Assembly: GCF_010015445.1 (NCBI RefSeq) | Contig: NC_053119.1 | Span: forward strand, 2,417,727-2,481,726 | DNA: 64,000 nt | Origin: Perca fluviatilis | Lineage: Eukaryota; Chordata; Actinopteri; Perciformes; Percidae | Direction: 5' to 3' | In this document: piece by piece, positions 1-11,763 of the stretch | How the letters are laid out: the number at the start of each line of letters is the position of its first letter | Position numbering within the stretch: position 1 is the stretch's first letter | Made by a program: the position numbers and the translations under genes | The notes under the pieces: model-generated | What the model saw: only the letters and a program-made list of their open reading frames with translations | What the model was told of the DNA's origin: nothing | Database searches by the model: none

Positions 1-300
1 GGCGATTGTAGGCATGGAGCCTGTTAGTATGATGCTACCCAACCGAGTCTGACACGTTCAATGAACATGAAGGTTAATGTGATACACAGGGGGGCTGGTG
101 CCTTGGTGGCCATGACATATCATGGGAATCAGAATAGTGTGTACCTGTGTATTTTATGTGTGACAGTGTGTGTACCTTGGTGCATAACGTAACATGGGGA
201 TCAGAATAGTGAAGAGTTTGATCGGATTGAATTTGCATCCACGGCATGAAAGCTAGTCTGGAACATTCAGAAACTGTAATTCCCTTGTATGCCTATAATG
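1..300. other. Unassigned left flank
   Basis: I see no gene, RNA or recognisable repeat here. The sequence is ordinary AT-rich DNA with a weak internal repetition of a phrase ending in gatcagaatagtg (about 127-139 and 198-212). It lies just outside the segmental duplication that begins near 301. Confidence 0.5.
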
Positions 301-1163
301 CCCCAGGGAAGTTTTGAGCATCAGCAACTTAATTTCCTGTATTGGGATTCACTTGTATGCACCAATTCACGGTGGGAGTACCTTTATTTAGCCTATGTGA
401 AGAAGAAAAAACAATTTGACAATTCAAAATATGTCAACGATATAATGGAAAGTATGTTGTTGTGTCATTGGGCATTTTTAAGAGGGCATATGGAAATCCT
501 GGAGCTTTCTTAGTGGGTATTGTTAAGAAATTCTAAAAGAACGTGATCGTTTGATTTCTGAGGAGGAAGGAGAGGCTTGGGTCCAGTTGAAAGTTAATCA
601 AAAGGTTTAATAAACAACATGATGAAAATGACATGACAAAAACAAATGTTACACTGCAGCTGACAGCGGACTGAAATGACATGCTTCCTCTTCACAAATT
701 ACATCAATCAGTCTGGTGACATAACAAAACAATACACTGTACACAGCCGACTGCAAGACATGCTTTCCCTTGGGGGGGTCACAGTTCTGCAGTCCCAAAA
801 TCACCTCTGTTTCAGAATTATATTCCTGTTGAATTGTGGGTGTTTCCTTGAATGAAAATTGTCCCAGGTTAAGGACCCCTGATTTCAGGTTTACTCCAGG
901 TCATAGACTAAGGTCGTTTATCATGGTAGTGGCGATTCTATTCAAGTTTACAGAGATATGCATTTCCTTTGTTCTAATCCAGTCTGGCCCAGCAGGGAGT
1001 GGCTCCCCAAAAAGCAGACCTTTCGTGTGGGGACAATGAGTCTCCTCCAGTATGCTAAGTGACAGATATGACCTGATGATTCTTTAGAAGCTAGAGATGG
1101 AGTGAACCAGTCAAATGCTAATTACTATTGTTCATGTTGTACCCAGGAGGCCAAGTGTGAAGT

Positions 1164-1186
1164 ACACACACACACACACACACACA
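1164..1186. repeat. (CA)n microsatellite
   Basis: A short uninterrupted CA run just upstream of the first exon of zinc-finger copy A. The same site in copy B (17001-17060) is far longer, so this repeat length differs between the duplicates. Confidence 0.95.
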
Positions 1187-1463
1187 GACAGTCCTTGAGT
1201 TATAGATAGATAAACATGCAGTTCAGGGAGCTGACTTCAGTCTGTCCTCATTGGCTGGAGGTGGTGTCCATTTGAAAAGGTTTCCATGGAAACCAGAGCA
1301 TTCCTCAGATAAGAGCTGCAGCTCTTTTCCCGCTAACACTGAGAACATTATCAGACCCTGTGGATGTGAGGAGAGCATCTGAATATCTCTGTGTGCTTTG
1401 ATTTGTAGCCTACTGAACAGAATCCAGAGGGAGTCCAGCAGCCCCAGTGGAGATCTGAGAGGA

Positions 1464-4400
1464 ATGGAGGAGGACAACCAGAACCAGGACCAGGACCAGC
1501 AGAGCAACGAGGTCCCCAGGAGACCAGCAGCAGACTCAGACTCTGATACCAGCCATGTTCAGGTCAGTCACTAACAGCTAGCCTGCTCCTGACCAGAATA
1601 ACAGCTAGGCTAACAGCTAGCCTTCTCCTGACCAGGCTAACAGCTAGGCTAACAGCTAGCCTGCTCCTGACCAGGCTAACAGCTAGCCTGCGTAAGAGCC
1701 CTTTTTTTTTACTAAAGCAGTAGGCCTATATGAAATCAGATGTATTACCTACCACCATTTAGCTGTTTTGTGTTATTTAAAATATTTATAAAATAGCTGG
1801 CCATGCCAGAAGTAATTATTCCACTCATTTTTGAAACACGTTCTGGTCAGAGACCAATACATCTTTTTAGATGATTGATTTCTTTTTGTATTCTTTGATA
1901 ATAAAGGATCATGTACAGTATATCACTTTTCCATGTGCATTGTATTTGCCATTCTTAGCAAACAGTGTGTGTTCTGTCCAATAAACTGGAACTATAATTT
2001 GGGAGGATTGTACTGTTATAAAACCTATCCTTATAGTACAATCCTCCTTAGTTATAGTCTTAGATCACTGGACCAGTAACTAGATAGTGTAGACTACTGT
2101 ACATTCATCAAACAACAGGACAAGGACACCGCAATGGTTTCTGTATATATTATTATATCACAGTGGCAACTGATTAAAAATATTCTAGGTGGGGCTGTTT
2201 GTGGTCTTTTTGAATTTCGTAGATGTGATTTCCTGCATTCTGCTGCATTTTAGGGTGATCAGCTGGAGATCCCAAATCATTGACAATAATCAATTCATGT
2301 GTGGGTAAATTTCAATGTTTCACACGTATCGACTCATGTTTGTTATTTGCTATTTCATGTAGGCCAATAAATTAAAAATGAGACATTGTGAGATGTTGAT
2401 GCAGAGGAGAGCTGCTTAGTTTTAAAACAGCCAAACAGGTGACCACAGGTAGTTAGACCTCCACTTAGACTTAGTTCACTGGACCAGTAACTATATGGTG
2501 TAGGCTACTGTACATTCATCAAACAACAGGACAAGGACATCTCAATGGTTTTTGTATAAATTGTTATATCCAGTGTTGCCAAAGTTACTTTGAAAAAGTA
2601 ACTTAGTTACTTTACAGATTACTTGATTTTAAAAGTAATTCAGTTACTTTACAGAATACTTGATTTTAAAAGTAACAAAGTTAGATTACAAGTTACTTTA
2701 TTAGTTACATTCAGCAACTGCCGACAACACCCCCACAGCCTCAACATAAAAATGACAACCGGTTTACTGTGAGGCAGCTCAGTGTGCCAGCAGTAGGGAT
2801 CTGGTTTATTATGGCACCAAAGAGAGCCAGTCAACAGTGTTTAAGGGCAGCATTTCCTCTACAACATACTGCCAGACCAACTTCTTCAACTCTACCCCAC
2901 TTACTGGTTTTGCACCAAAGTCCAGCTTTAGTTGTTTGGGTGGTGGGGGGCCTCCTTCTCTTTGCTTCACTCCACCTGGTGGGTCTTGCTCTGGAAGTTT
3001 GACTGCAGCGCTGCGACTCCAAATGTTTCTTCAAATTTGACGTAGTGTTTTTTTTAGCTAGATAGCACTTTGTTGCCACCAGCACAGAGTGAACAACCAA
3101 CCTTAATACTGCCGTCTTTAGCTGACACAAACTCTAAACAGTGACTGGATTTCCATCTCTCTCCTCCCTCCATTGTTGTTTAACTTTGTGTCAATGCGTG
3201 GTACACGTGAACTGTCCTCACGCTGAAAACGTGACTTCACTCCCCGAGATGCAAGAAGAAAGCAAAAATATACATTTTTACTAAGGAAAATGACAAAAAT
3301 AGTAACGCACAGTGACTTGGAAGTAACTTTAATCTGACTACTGGTTTGGAAATGGTAACGCGTTAGATTACTCGTTACTGAAAAAAGTGGTCAGATTAGA
3401 GTAACGCGTTACTAATAACACGTTACTAATAACGCATTATGTGGCATCACTGTTTATAGTCTTAGTTCACTGGACCAGTAACTAGATAGTGTAGGCTACT
3501 GTACATCATCAAACAACAGGGAGAGGACACCTCAATGGTTTTTGTATAAATTATTATATCATATTATTTTTTTAAACTGATGAATACACAGTTACAATCA
3601 TTTTTACAGTGTTTATTGAGTTTATCACTTAATTATATTTATTGTTCTAGATTTCAGAGTTCTTCACTTCCATATAAATATGAGGAAGCTAAGCATATAA
3701 TATGTAGAGAAGGAAACTCGGCCTCTGTAAAAACAAAACAAAAGTGGCAGATAATATACAATATATACATAAATGTACATTTAAAAATATACATTTATGA
3801 ACTAAAGCTCTTGATTGTAACCATTGAAGGAGTCATTTGTTAATTGCACAAACAAACAGCCATACACATCGCCTTAAAAGCAAGCAGTGGAAGTGATTAT
3901 GTTACTTAGGAAATGTATATTTTATCCCATAAGAGAGAAGGAAGTATGTAGGCTATGCATCATATTCTAGCATTGTAGATATAAGTGGTTGTAATTGATC
4001 TTCATGGTAAATTTCCTGAGTAACATTATCTTCTGCTCACTTTCAAAGTGCTCATATTATATTTTTAGGCTGCTTATGCATTCAGAAGGTCCACGATCAT
4101 CTGCCAAGCTTTCTCTCGCTGTTCACTTACAGTGTTACAGTTGTTTCATTATAATTTGTCTGAAAAAATTTGATTATTTCGGAACTTATAAAAGTTATAA
4201 AGATTACATTTGCTTCCATAATAACATGTCTGCAACCGGCACATCATTTCCTTCAATTTGTCATAAAGTATTGTATAAAGAGTGAAAATTGTGAGTGAGA
4301 GAAAGTCCAGGATTTAAAAAGGTTGTTCACTAACTCTCTCTGGTTGTCTGTTGCTATAGAAACGGAGAGCAGGAGAGGGACCCAAATGTCACCACTGTCA

Positions 4401-4890
4401 GCACTGTGACAAATCCTTCACAACATCTGGATATTTAAAGATTCATCGGAGAGTTCACACTGGAGAGAATCTACAAAGCTGTGATCAATGTGGGGCAGCT
4501 TTCACACTACAGAATACCCTAAAAATACATCAACGCATTCACACTGGAGAGAAGCCGTACAACTGTGATCAATGTGGGGCAGCTTTCACACTACGGAGTA
4601 CCCTAAAAATACATCAACGCATTCACACTGGAGAGAAGCCGTACTGGTGTGAACAATGTGGGAAAAGGTTTTCTCAGAGTGGTGGCCTTGAAAACCACCA
4701 ACGTGTTCACACTGGAGAGAAGCCGTACTGGTGTGAACAATGTGGGAAAAGGTTTTCTCGGAGTAGTAACTTTGAAAACCACCAACGTGTTCACACTGGA
4801 GAGAAGCCGTACTGGTGTGAACAATGTGGGAAAACCTTTTCTCACAGTTATAGCCTTAAAAGACACCAGTGCCTTCACACTGCCTCGTAG
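1464..4890 (+). CDS. C2H2 zinc-finger protein, two visible exons (copy A)
   Basis: Visible exons are 1464-1562 and 4360-4890. The first encodes 33 residues from ATG, acidic and Gln/Asp-rich, ending CATGTTCAG before a gtcagt donor. The second follows a ttgctatag acceptor in the same phase and encodes 176 residues to a TAG at 4888-4890, giving about 209 residues. The second exon carries six Cys2-His2 fingers joined by HTGEKPY-type linkers; each finger fits C-x2-C-x12-H-x3-H. Proteins of this class normally bind DNA in the nucleus, but the target is unknown. The frame is also open upstream of the ATG back to an atttgtag acceptor near 1408, so 1409-1562 may be an internal exon and the true start may lie outside the window. 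No KRAB or other named N-terminal domain is recognised. AATAAA at 5961-5966 could serve as the polyadenylation signal. Splicing is inferred, not demonstrated. Confidence 0.72.
1573..1693. repeat. Intronic 39-bp tandem repeat
   Basis: Alternating phrases built on aacagctagcctgctcctg and aacagctaggct form about three 39-bp units directly after the first exon's donor site. Copy B keeps only one fragment at the equivalent place (about 17435-17450), so the array expanded in A or collapsed in B. Confidence 0.8.
2048..2570. repeat. Two copies of a ~115-bp intronic segment
   Basis: A segment containing cactggaccagtaactagat and catcaaacaacaggacaagg occurs at about 2048-2165 and 2460-2570, and again right after the hAT-type element at 3453-3560. 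Copy B has one copy (about 18556-18660). The stretch between the first two copies (2165-2460) has no gene that I can see. Confidence 0.75.
2571..3452 (-). mobile_element. hAT-type relic with a BED-finger remnant (copy A intron)
   Basis: The element starts CAGTGTTGCCA and ends TGGCATCACTG, which are imperfect inverted ends of hAT type. The subterminal regions are rich in gttact/agtaac motifs, as in many fish non-autonomous hAT elements. On the minus strand a frame near 2990-3130 contains SNLKKHLE, the second half of a BED zinc finger. The matching frame in copy B (17916-18212) keeps the C-x2-C half as well (GCTLCAGGNK then SHLKKHL). No full transposase is present. Flanking 8-mers gttatatc and tttatagt are only a weak target-site duplication. 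Confidence 0.72.
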
Positions 4891-6400
4891 TGAACTTGTT
4901 TCAGAGCCAAGCTGTTTCCTCCTGCCTCTTCCTCGTGCCCTGATAGCTGTGTTGTTATATTCTGATCTTCTCTCCACATTGAAGGCTGACCAGCAGTATA
5001 AGTTTAGGAAAAAGGTCGTGTTTGGATTAAAACACTACCAAAGAACACACCTTCTTCTTTGGATTAAGTAGACTAGTTGCTGCAATAGCATACTGCTGCC
5101 CTCTACGTTTTCTTACCGACATTGTCTTAAATCATAAGTTTTTAGATCCAAAATTGATCCGATCCGTGACTCAAAACCCCCATCCTGACCTTGAGTTTTG
5201 TGATCCCTTGCACCCCTAGTTGTTACCATGTTATATCATTTGTGTAAGAATAACAAGCAAAGGACCAAATGGAAACTAGAAAATGCAATTTCTGAAAAGA
5301 ATTGCAGTGGTGAATGCTAGAATCTTTGTGAAAACTGTGAAAATGGGGTTTAACAACAAATTTCTTCTTAAGAACATTTGGTGAATGAGGCCCATTGTTC
5401 TCATCTTAAGAAACAAGTTTTTTACTTTTTTACTTTTTTTCTCCTGAAAGGAAGTCAGTATAATTTTCTTTTTATCAATACATGTTTAAGGATTTTAGGA
5501 TGAACAAAAACTCTCAACATTTTGCAGCAATGTTGCATGGCTGCTCTAGAGCTATTAGTTTAAACCTTTGAACACATTTTTGAAACCCTTTAAATACTCC
5601 AAAACTCCCAAAAGTTGGAACACAAAACGTTTTAGCATTGTGAGACTATACAGAGATTTGGTCCATGGTTTAGCAAGCAATGCGTGGAAGGCCTTAATTT
5701 GGACATTAATCTAATATTGGTCCAAACTTTGCTGTCATCCTTACCAACATATTGGAAGTTGGCCATTTTTAATTGTATGCTCTCTAGTTATTGTTGTTGT
5801 GTAGTCTATCATTTTATTTTCCTACTTTGTGGAAGTTTCATTTAATATTCTTTGTCTTATATTTTATATTCACTGTTTGTATTGTCTGTGACAGAACGTG
5901 GTTTTAAATCTATTGAGGTTTGTTCAGACTCAAAGCAAAGACACTGATGATGTCATACAAAATAAAAAAGAAAGCAACCTGTTTCCAGCGGACACTAAAG
6001 AATGATGGAGCAGCAGGAAACGGACCAGGTCAAATAGCAAACAGCTGATTCATTCATTTGACTTGTAGAATAAAGTCAATGATTGAATTGTTTTAAATGT
6101 CTGGGAATGTGGAACATCTAAATCCAAAATAAATGAGATAAAACAAGGCCACATGCTGATTATGTGTGACTTGATTTGATGGATTCATTCTTCCTGTTGT
6201 GTCTGTGTTTAAACTAATTAAAAGTTACTACAAAAGTAAAAGAACTGAAAGTTCTGTTGTTGCTGCTGACAGACTCAGTTTATTATTCTAAGTGTGTGAC
6301 AACATTATGGGATGGATCCCTACAGAGATAGACCTTTTAGTTAAAGAGTAAGCTCCTTTTAGTTTAACATGAAACAGCCCCAAAATCACCATCAACAAAC
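4891..6400. other. 3' flank of zinc-finger copy A
   Basis: No coding frame or named repeat is recognised. The sequence is AT-rich and collinear with 20073-21556 in copy B, apart from indels. It probably contains the 3' untranslated region; AATAAA-type signals occur at 5961-5966 and near 6070 and 6128. Confidence 0.5.
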
Positions 6401-6407
6401 TACACCA

Positions 6408-6975
6408 GACTCCATGTAAATAATCAGGACTTTTAGCGTGTATAGAGCCAGCATATTTCCATCAGACTCCATGTAAATAATCAGGACTTTTAGCGTGTAT
6501 AGAGCCAGCATATCTCCACCAGACTCCATGTAAATAATCAGGACTTTTAGCGTGTATAGAGCCAGCATATCTCCACCAGACTCCATGTAAATAATCAGAA
6601 CTTTTAGCGTGAATAGAGCCAGCATATTTCCATCAGACTCCATGTAAATAATCAGGACTTTTAGCGTGTATAGAGCCAGCATATCTCCACCAGACTCCAT
6701 GTAAATAATCAGGACTTTTAGCGTGTATAGAGCCAGCATATCTCCACCAGACTCCATGTAAATAATCAGGACTTTTAGTGTGTATAGAGCCAGCATATCT
6801 CCACCAGACTCCATGTAAATAATCAGGACTTTTAGCGTGTATAGAGCCAGCATATTTCCACCAGACTCCATGTAAATAATCAGGACTTTTAGCATGTATA
6901 GAGCCAGCATATCGCCACCAGACTCCATGTAAATAATCAGGACTTTTAGCGTGTATAGAGCCAGCATATTTCCAC
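6408..6975 (-). repeat. 57-bp minisatellite, ~10 units (copy A)
   Basis: The unit begins atgtaaataatcaggacttt and is 57 bp long, repeated about ten times with few substitutions. Because 57 is a multiple of three and the unit has no stop in one minus-strand frame, it produces an open frame of 191 codons with a 19-residue period (MLALYTLKVLIIYMESGGD). Nothing suggests that it is a real protein: there is no codon-level conservation beyond the repeat itself. The partner array in copy B (23305-23490) has only about three units. Confidence 0.93.
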
Positions 6976-7089
6976 AGGTAAATGGGTGAATTAAGGGCTG
7001 TTTTATTTAAATGGAGTCTGGTGGAAACATACTGTACATTGCAATGCTTACATTATAATTTGTTATTTCTCTTTATACTTACAAATTGT

Positions 7090-7198
7090 TTTAATTATTT
7101 ATTAAAACAATTATTTGATACTCAAGTAAAGTACAAGTACCTTGAGTTAAGTACAGTACTTGTACTTGAGTAAATGTACTCAGTTACAGTCCACCACT
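7090..7198. mobile_element. Terminal part of a fish MITE-like repeat
   Basis: Self-complementary text built from tactcaagta, acttgagtaa and gtacttgtac ends in cagtccaccactta. Endings of this kind occur at the borders of non-autonomous DNA elements in fish. The opposite border is not seen, so this is a fragment. Confidence 0.4.
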
Positions 7199-7435
7199 TA
7201 CGCTGATTAATTAACTGAATGTGTATCTGTTGTTTCCCTCCTGACCTCCAGGTGGCAGCGTTCTTTCATTTTAAACTTTAAACTGAAAAACTCTGACTTG
7301 GAGAGAATAAACCAAACTGGAAGTCTTGTTGCTTCACTATGAAACACATGATTTCCCATGGGTTAAAAAAGCCAGAATTAGCCAAAAGGCTATTTTTCAT
7401 CTGTAGTCCCCCGCCTCCCTTGGTAAAAAATTTTT

Positions 7436-7716
7436 TTAAAAAAAAAAAAAAAAAAAAAACTAACACAAGCAAACAAGTCTTAGCACAAAGCATCACAAAA
7501 ACAGAACACAACAAAACAGAGCTCAACACACAACGTAGCACAAAACAAGACACAACACAAAAGCAGAAGGATGTAAAACAAAGCAAAACAACAGGGTCTA
7601 AAGTAATACACAAATACACATACATACACATATATATACATATATTCCACCATACATATACACACACATGCATAAACATATACATACACATACACATATA
7701 CACATACACATAAATT
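7436..7716. repeat. Poly-A tract and A/CA-rich simple sequence
   Basis: About 25 consecutive A's (7436-7460) are followed by A-rich text with repeated acaaaac motifs and then degenerate (CA)n/(TACA)n. All open frames here on both strands are low-complexity. The stretch may include the tail of the adjacent LINE, but no junction is clear. Confidence 0.7.
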
Positions 7717-7879
7717 CAGAGGTGTATAGTCCAGGTGCCAGAAAGTAGAAATCCTGTCCAGCAGCTGTCCCAACCATCACTAAACCAGCTCCTCTACCAG
7801 GTAGATGAGCTCATTAGTGAAAACACCTGTTCTAGATGTTGAGGCAGATACTTTCTGGCACCTGGACTATACACCTCTG
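7717..7879. mobile_element. 163-bp hAT-type MITE with perfect terminal inverted repeats
   Basis: The termini are identical inverted repeats of 31 bp beginning CAGAGGTGTATAGTCCAGG. They enclose about 100 bp of unrelated sequence with no coding frame. The element is flanked on both sides by the same 8-mer CATAAATT (7709-7716 and 7880-7887), as expected of a hAT target-site duplication. Perfect arms and an intact duplication suggest a recent insertion. Confidence 0.9.
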
Positions 7880-7997
7880 CATAAATTAGAACAGACATAA
7901 CCATTAAGATCATTAAGAGCAGTATTCAACTAGGAAGAAACAAAATGTTCATGTATGTTGACTCAAACTAACAGAATAATATGTATCATAAATAGTG

Positions 7998-9304
7998 TTA
8001 GTGCTGACATGTATATGTATTGACCATCCAGTGTTTTAGCTGCTCAGCAAAAGACGTATATGTGTTTAACTGTCTGATGTGGTTTGGGATTGAGTTCCAC
8101 TCTCTTGACCCTCTGATGGACCAGGCTGACTGACTTAAAGAACTTTTCCGCATCGGAATAACACAGTCTCCTCGTAAGGATCTTCTTGTGACTCGAACAG
8201 TGTCTGATCTTCTATTGATATAGGCAACAAGTGGCGGTGGAGCTAGGTTATGAATGACTTTATATACCAAACATACGTTTACATATTTTATTACGTATTC
8301 CCAGTTTAAAAGCTGGTACTTCTTCAAAATTAAGCAGTGATGGAAATGCTTAGTTTTTTTATCTAAAGTTTTTATGGCTTGTTTGTATAGTGATTCAAGT
8401 GGTTTCAGTGTGCTATTGTTGGCCTGGGAACAGCTTGTCAAACAATAATTCAGATGGGTGAAAATCATAGAATGTAAAAACATTTTGGCAGCCTCTGTAG
8501 ACATGTAATTTCTGATAGAACGAAAATTAGCAACATTTAACTTTATTGTTTTACTGATTTTTTTCACATGTGACTTAAAGGAGAGGTTTGAGTCAATTAT
8601 CACCCCAAGATACTTAAATTCCTTCACAACCTGTAATATTGCACCCTCAACCATTATGTGATGATCACTTGTGGATCTATTGGTTTTAGAAAAGAACATG
8701 CTAACAGTTTTAGAGACATTTAGTTGCAGGCAGCACTCTTGTAACCATGTTGTAACATTAGCCATGGATCTTGTGAGCGTATCTGCAACATCTGCTTTGG
8801 ATCTGCCATGTACAAATAAAACAGTATCATCTGCATACATTATGGTTTCAACCTTAGGAAGAGCGGACCAAGAATGGATCCTTGCGGGACACCAGTAGGT
8901 AAATGCATCAATGTCGATCTATGATTATCAATGGAAACTAACTGAGACCTTTTTGTTAAATAAGATTCTACCCATGTCATCGCGCCATCACAAAAATTAA
9001 ATGTGGATAACTTGGCAAGCAGAACTTTATGATTAACAGTATCAAAAGCTTTCCTAAGATCCAGAAATACTGCACCTACCACACCACCCAAATCCAGAGA
9101 TGATTTTATTTTCTCTTAAAAAAGGCAATTAGCCATGTCTTTTGAGTGTTTGGCTCTAAAGCCAAACTGCATTGGGTGAAGAGGGGTGGAACTGTTTTCT
9201 AGATGGACAACAATCTGCTCAGCTACCCATTTCTCCGCAATTTTGGATGCTGTCGGGAGAATACTGATCGGCCTATAATTACTTAAGGAAGTTGAATCAC
9301 CCAA
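7998..9304 (-). pseudogene. LINE reverse transcriptase (broken)
   Basis: Three minus-strand frames follow one another. 9116-9304 has the early palm motif SNYRPISILP. 8840-9091 has FLDLRKAFDTVNHKVLL and PTGVPQGSILGPLFL. 7998-8840 has the catalytic MYADDTVLF box, then the thumb motif EFKYLGVIIDSNLSF and a C-terminal region with REWNSIPNHIRQ. The YADD aspartates and the first catalytic aspartate are present. Breaks fall near 9100 and 8840, where two frames overlap by one base. The enzyme would prime reverse transcription on nicked target DNA if intact. Confidence 0.85.
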
Positions 9305-9463
9305 TTTAAGAATTGGAGTGACAATTCTGATTTCCAGACATTTGGAAACTGTCCAGTTGATATTGAGAGGTTAATAATTTATATAATAGGATTAACTAGA
9401 ACTGAACAGAGGTCTTTGAGCATAGTCCCAAACACATCTTTTGCCTTAGATGGTTTGAGTGAC

Positions 9464-11116
9464 CTAGTGATTCTCATAATTCCTGACTCTGTTATACTTT
9501 TTATGGTAAAAACAGGTTCTACTGTAATAACTGGATACACTCTGTCCTGATCTAATAAAAAAACTATGTGATATTTCAGCTATAGAGTCAATGAAATAGT
9601 GATTGAAGGCCTCTGCTATTTCAGTTGGCTGTCTCAGGAAAATTCCACTGTGATTAATTTCAAGCTTTTTTCTAAAACTGTGATGTTTCTTTAATTGGCT
9701 CCTGATCATTTTAACATTTCCTCTGGCTTCATTTAAAGCAGCAATAAAAAAGTTTGCCTTGGCTTTTCTAATTTCCTTCACTACCTTGTTTCTTAACATG
9801 ATGTAATGAAACTTGTCGTGATGGAATTTTGTTTTAATTACTTTTTTTAGAGCAAGATCACGCTCTTTCATCAGTTTAAAAATGTTATCATTTCACCAAG
9901 GGAGACTATTATTTTTGGCTTACGTGTAAATTTATTTTAAGATAATATCCTGTATTTTATTTGAAAATGTTATACAATCTTCTTCCAGATTATTCCCTAA
10001 TATCAGCTCATTCCAATTTACCTGTTGGATTGAGGTTTGGAAATGATTTTGCTCATTCCTTGTAATTCTATAAGATTCTGTTGCAACCAAGGGTTTAAAT
10101 TGTTTGTTATTTAGCTTCCTAGACAGTCCTTTTAGCATATTGAACGATTTTAAGATTCTCTCAGGTCTATTGCTAAAAACTAAATAAATCTGTGTACTGG
10201 TGGAATTGGTTATTCTTGTGGGCCCTTGGATTAGCTGTGTAAAATCCATCCCATCACTAACCTTTTTCAGATTTTTCCTATTTTGTTTATCCTCCCAGTT
10301 TATATTTAGGTCACCCACGACAATTACCTATTTCTTAAAATTACATTCTTTCAATACATTATCAAGTTTTTCATAAAAATCAATTTTTCATGAAGGGGGT
10401 CTGTAAGTAGCAGGAAAAATGACATTTGTGGCGACAAAGTTACATTCAAACCAAGAAAATTACATTTTCATTTGCTACATGGATTTCATGACAATTAAAA
10501 ATATTTTTGGCATAGATCATAACCCCCCCTCCCTTTGAGCCCAATCTGTCCTTTCTATAGATATTATAACCTGGTACTGATAGAACTGCTGAGGGTGAAT
10601 ATTCATGTAGCCAGGTTTCAGACAGCAAAGAAAATCAAGATTAGATTCAATTAGAAGATGTTGGACTTGGTCACTTTTTGACTTAATGCTGCGTATGTTT
10701 AAATGTCCACATAATACAGCTTTTGGCTTTGCTTTAGGGTCCCAAATTAATCTAGAGTTGTTGACTGTCTGAAACACTTTTCTTTTCCGTTTTTTTGTGA
10801 TTGCTGGATTTATCAATTTCCTGTAGCGTCTGTTGACAGTCATATCAAGTTCATTAGTTTCTATATTGATCAAACAGTCACTTACGGCGCGGCTCTCATC
10901 ATTTTGTGGCATTGTTATAAAAACAGGCATCATTTCGTTACTTGCTGTGGTCGGAACGTGACCGTAGTTTGTTGTCATCGCCGCTGCTCCATTCACTGGC
11001 AGCTCTGGAAACATGCCGGCTTCCAGCCACCGTGCTGGCGCAGCGCCGCTCCACACAGCCACCTTCGGTCGCCCCCCGAGTTCACATGCCGACATTCTAG
11101 ATTCCCGACCTGCTAA
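9464..11116 (-). pseudogene. LINE endonuclease and linker (broken)
   Basis: The minus-strand frame at 10517-11293 ends with the endonuclease N-terminus (GHLNIRSIKSKSDQVQHLL then SNLDFLC). The next frame (10446-10628) continues with LSETWLHEY and a GSKGGGV loop. 9932-10318 carries MGDLNINWEDK and GPTRITNSTSTQIYLV, matching the APE-type endonuclease core. 9464-9871 is the basic linker before the reverse transcriptase. At least three frame changes interrupt it. The start is not determined because the N-terminal leader has no family I know. Confidence 0.78.
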
Positions 11117-11293
11117 CAAACAGTGCACCCCACACTGGACCCCCACAGCACCGGAACAGCAGTGACTACCAGCCAGGTTAGTTTGCGCGTTATCCGATAT
11201 TGACACGCTTAGTGACGGACATTTGGGCAGATGCCAGAGGGGCCGCGGGCCCTCATGGGCTGTTTGGGCCGGCCGGCCAATCAGAGAGCCCAT

Positions 11294-11763
11294 ATAATAT
11301 AATATATAATATATAATAAACAGCGGCCCATATAATTTCTCTCGGCCCCCTTTTCAAGCATCAATAACAAAGTTATTTTGCTAAACGCCAAATGTATCAA
11401 AATCCTTCACACTTACTAGTTATGTAATCTGATTTGTATTTATACCACATATGAGTCTCTCAATATCACAGTCATGGTTACCCTGGTTACCCTCTACAGT
11501 CACAAACTTTTACATCAGTCTGTATTGTTTTGTAGCAAAATTATTTATTCAGATCAGATGTTCAAAAACGTAAACGTGCATGGTTTGAAATAAACAAATC
11601 TACCTGCATTTCTTTTATTTTAATGTTTGTTTGCAAAAGTTAAATGAAGCCACGCTATCTGGGAATTTCAAGACAGAATCAAGTAGAGCCGAGTAGACCG
11701 CGGCTGCGTCTTTATGTGTCTATGGTCTGCGTCAGGTGGTGGTTGGAAGTTGTTGACAAAAAA
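11294..11763. other. Unassigned AT-rich spacer
   Basis: The stretch begins with a short run of imperfect ataatataat repeats at 11293-11320. I recognise no coding frame or known repeat after that. A hAT-type first exon begins at 11764. Confidence 0.45.

Larger units (their letters stand above)
301..6980 (+). repeat. Segmental duplication, copy A (zinc-finger unit)
   Basis: This block matches 16131-23490 in the same orientation. It begins at the shared phrase ccccagggaagttttgagc and runs through the (CA)n tract, the short acidic exon, the intron, the zinc-finger exon, the 3' flank and the 57-bp minisatellite. Long runs are identical between copies, with scattered substitutions and many small indels. 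Copy A has extra material in the intron: a 39-bp tandem repeat, three copies of a roughly 115-bp segment, and a complete hAT-type element. Copy B has a separate insertion near 21557-23262. The pair looks like a tandem gene duplication of the kind that builds fish zinc-finger clusters. Confidence 0.9.
7890..11293 (-). mobile_element. Non-LTR retrotransposon (Jockey/L2-like group), minus strand
   Basis: Broken frames along the minus strand together give an endonuclease followed by a reverse transcriptase in LINE order. The 3' end lies near 7890-7990. The 5' side, near 11293, begins with a Ser/Ala-rich leader without a recognised domain. The clade is uncertain: Jockey, CR1 and L2-like elements all share these motifs. 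Frameshifts and stops mean this copy cannot encode its own protein. Confidence 0.85.

Noticed and set aside
4603..4977. Antisense 124-codon frame across the zinc fingers
   Set aside because: It is a shadow of the repeated finger codons (HTGEKPY linkers read backwards), also seen opposite copy B.
6408..6975. Possible CRISPR array or repeat protein
   Set aside because: The 57-bp units are contiguous with no unique spacers, no cas genes exist, and the context is a vertebrate genome. It is a minisatellite.
7278..7780. Cys/Tyr/Val-rich minus-strand frames of up to 143 codons
   Set aside because: They come from CA/TACA simple sequence and a poly-A tract.
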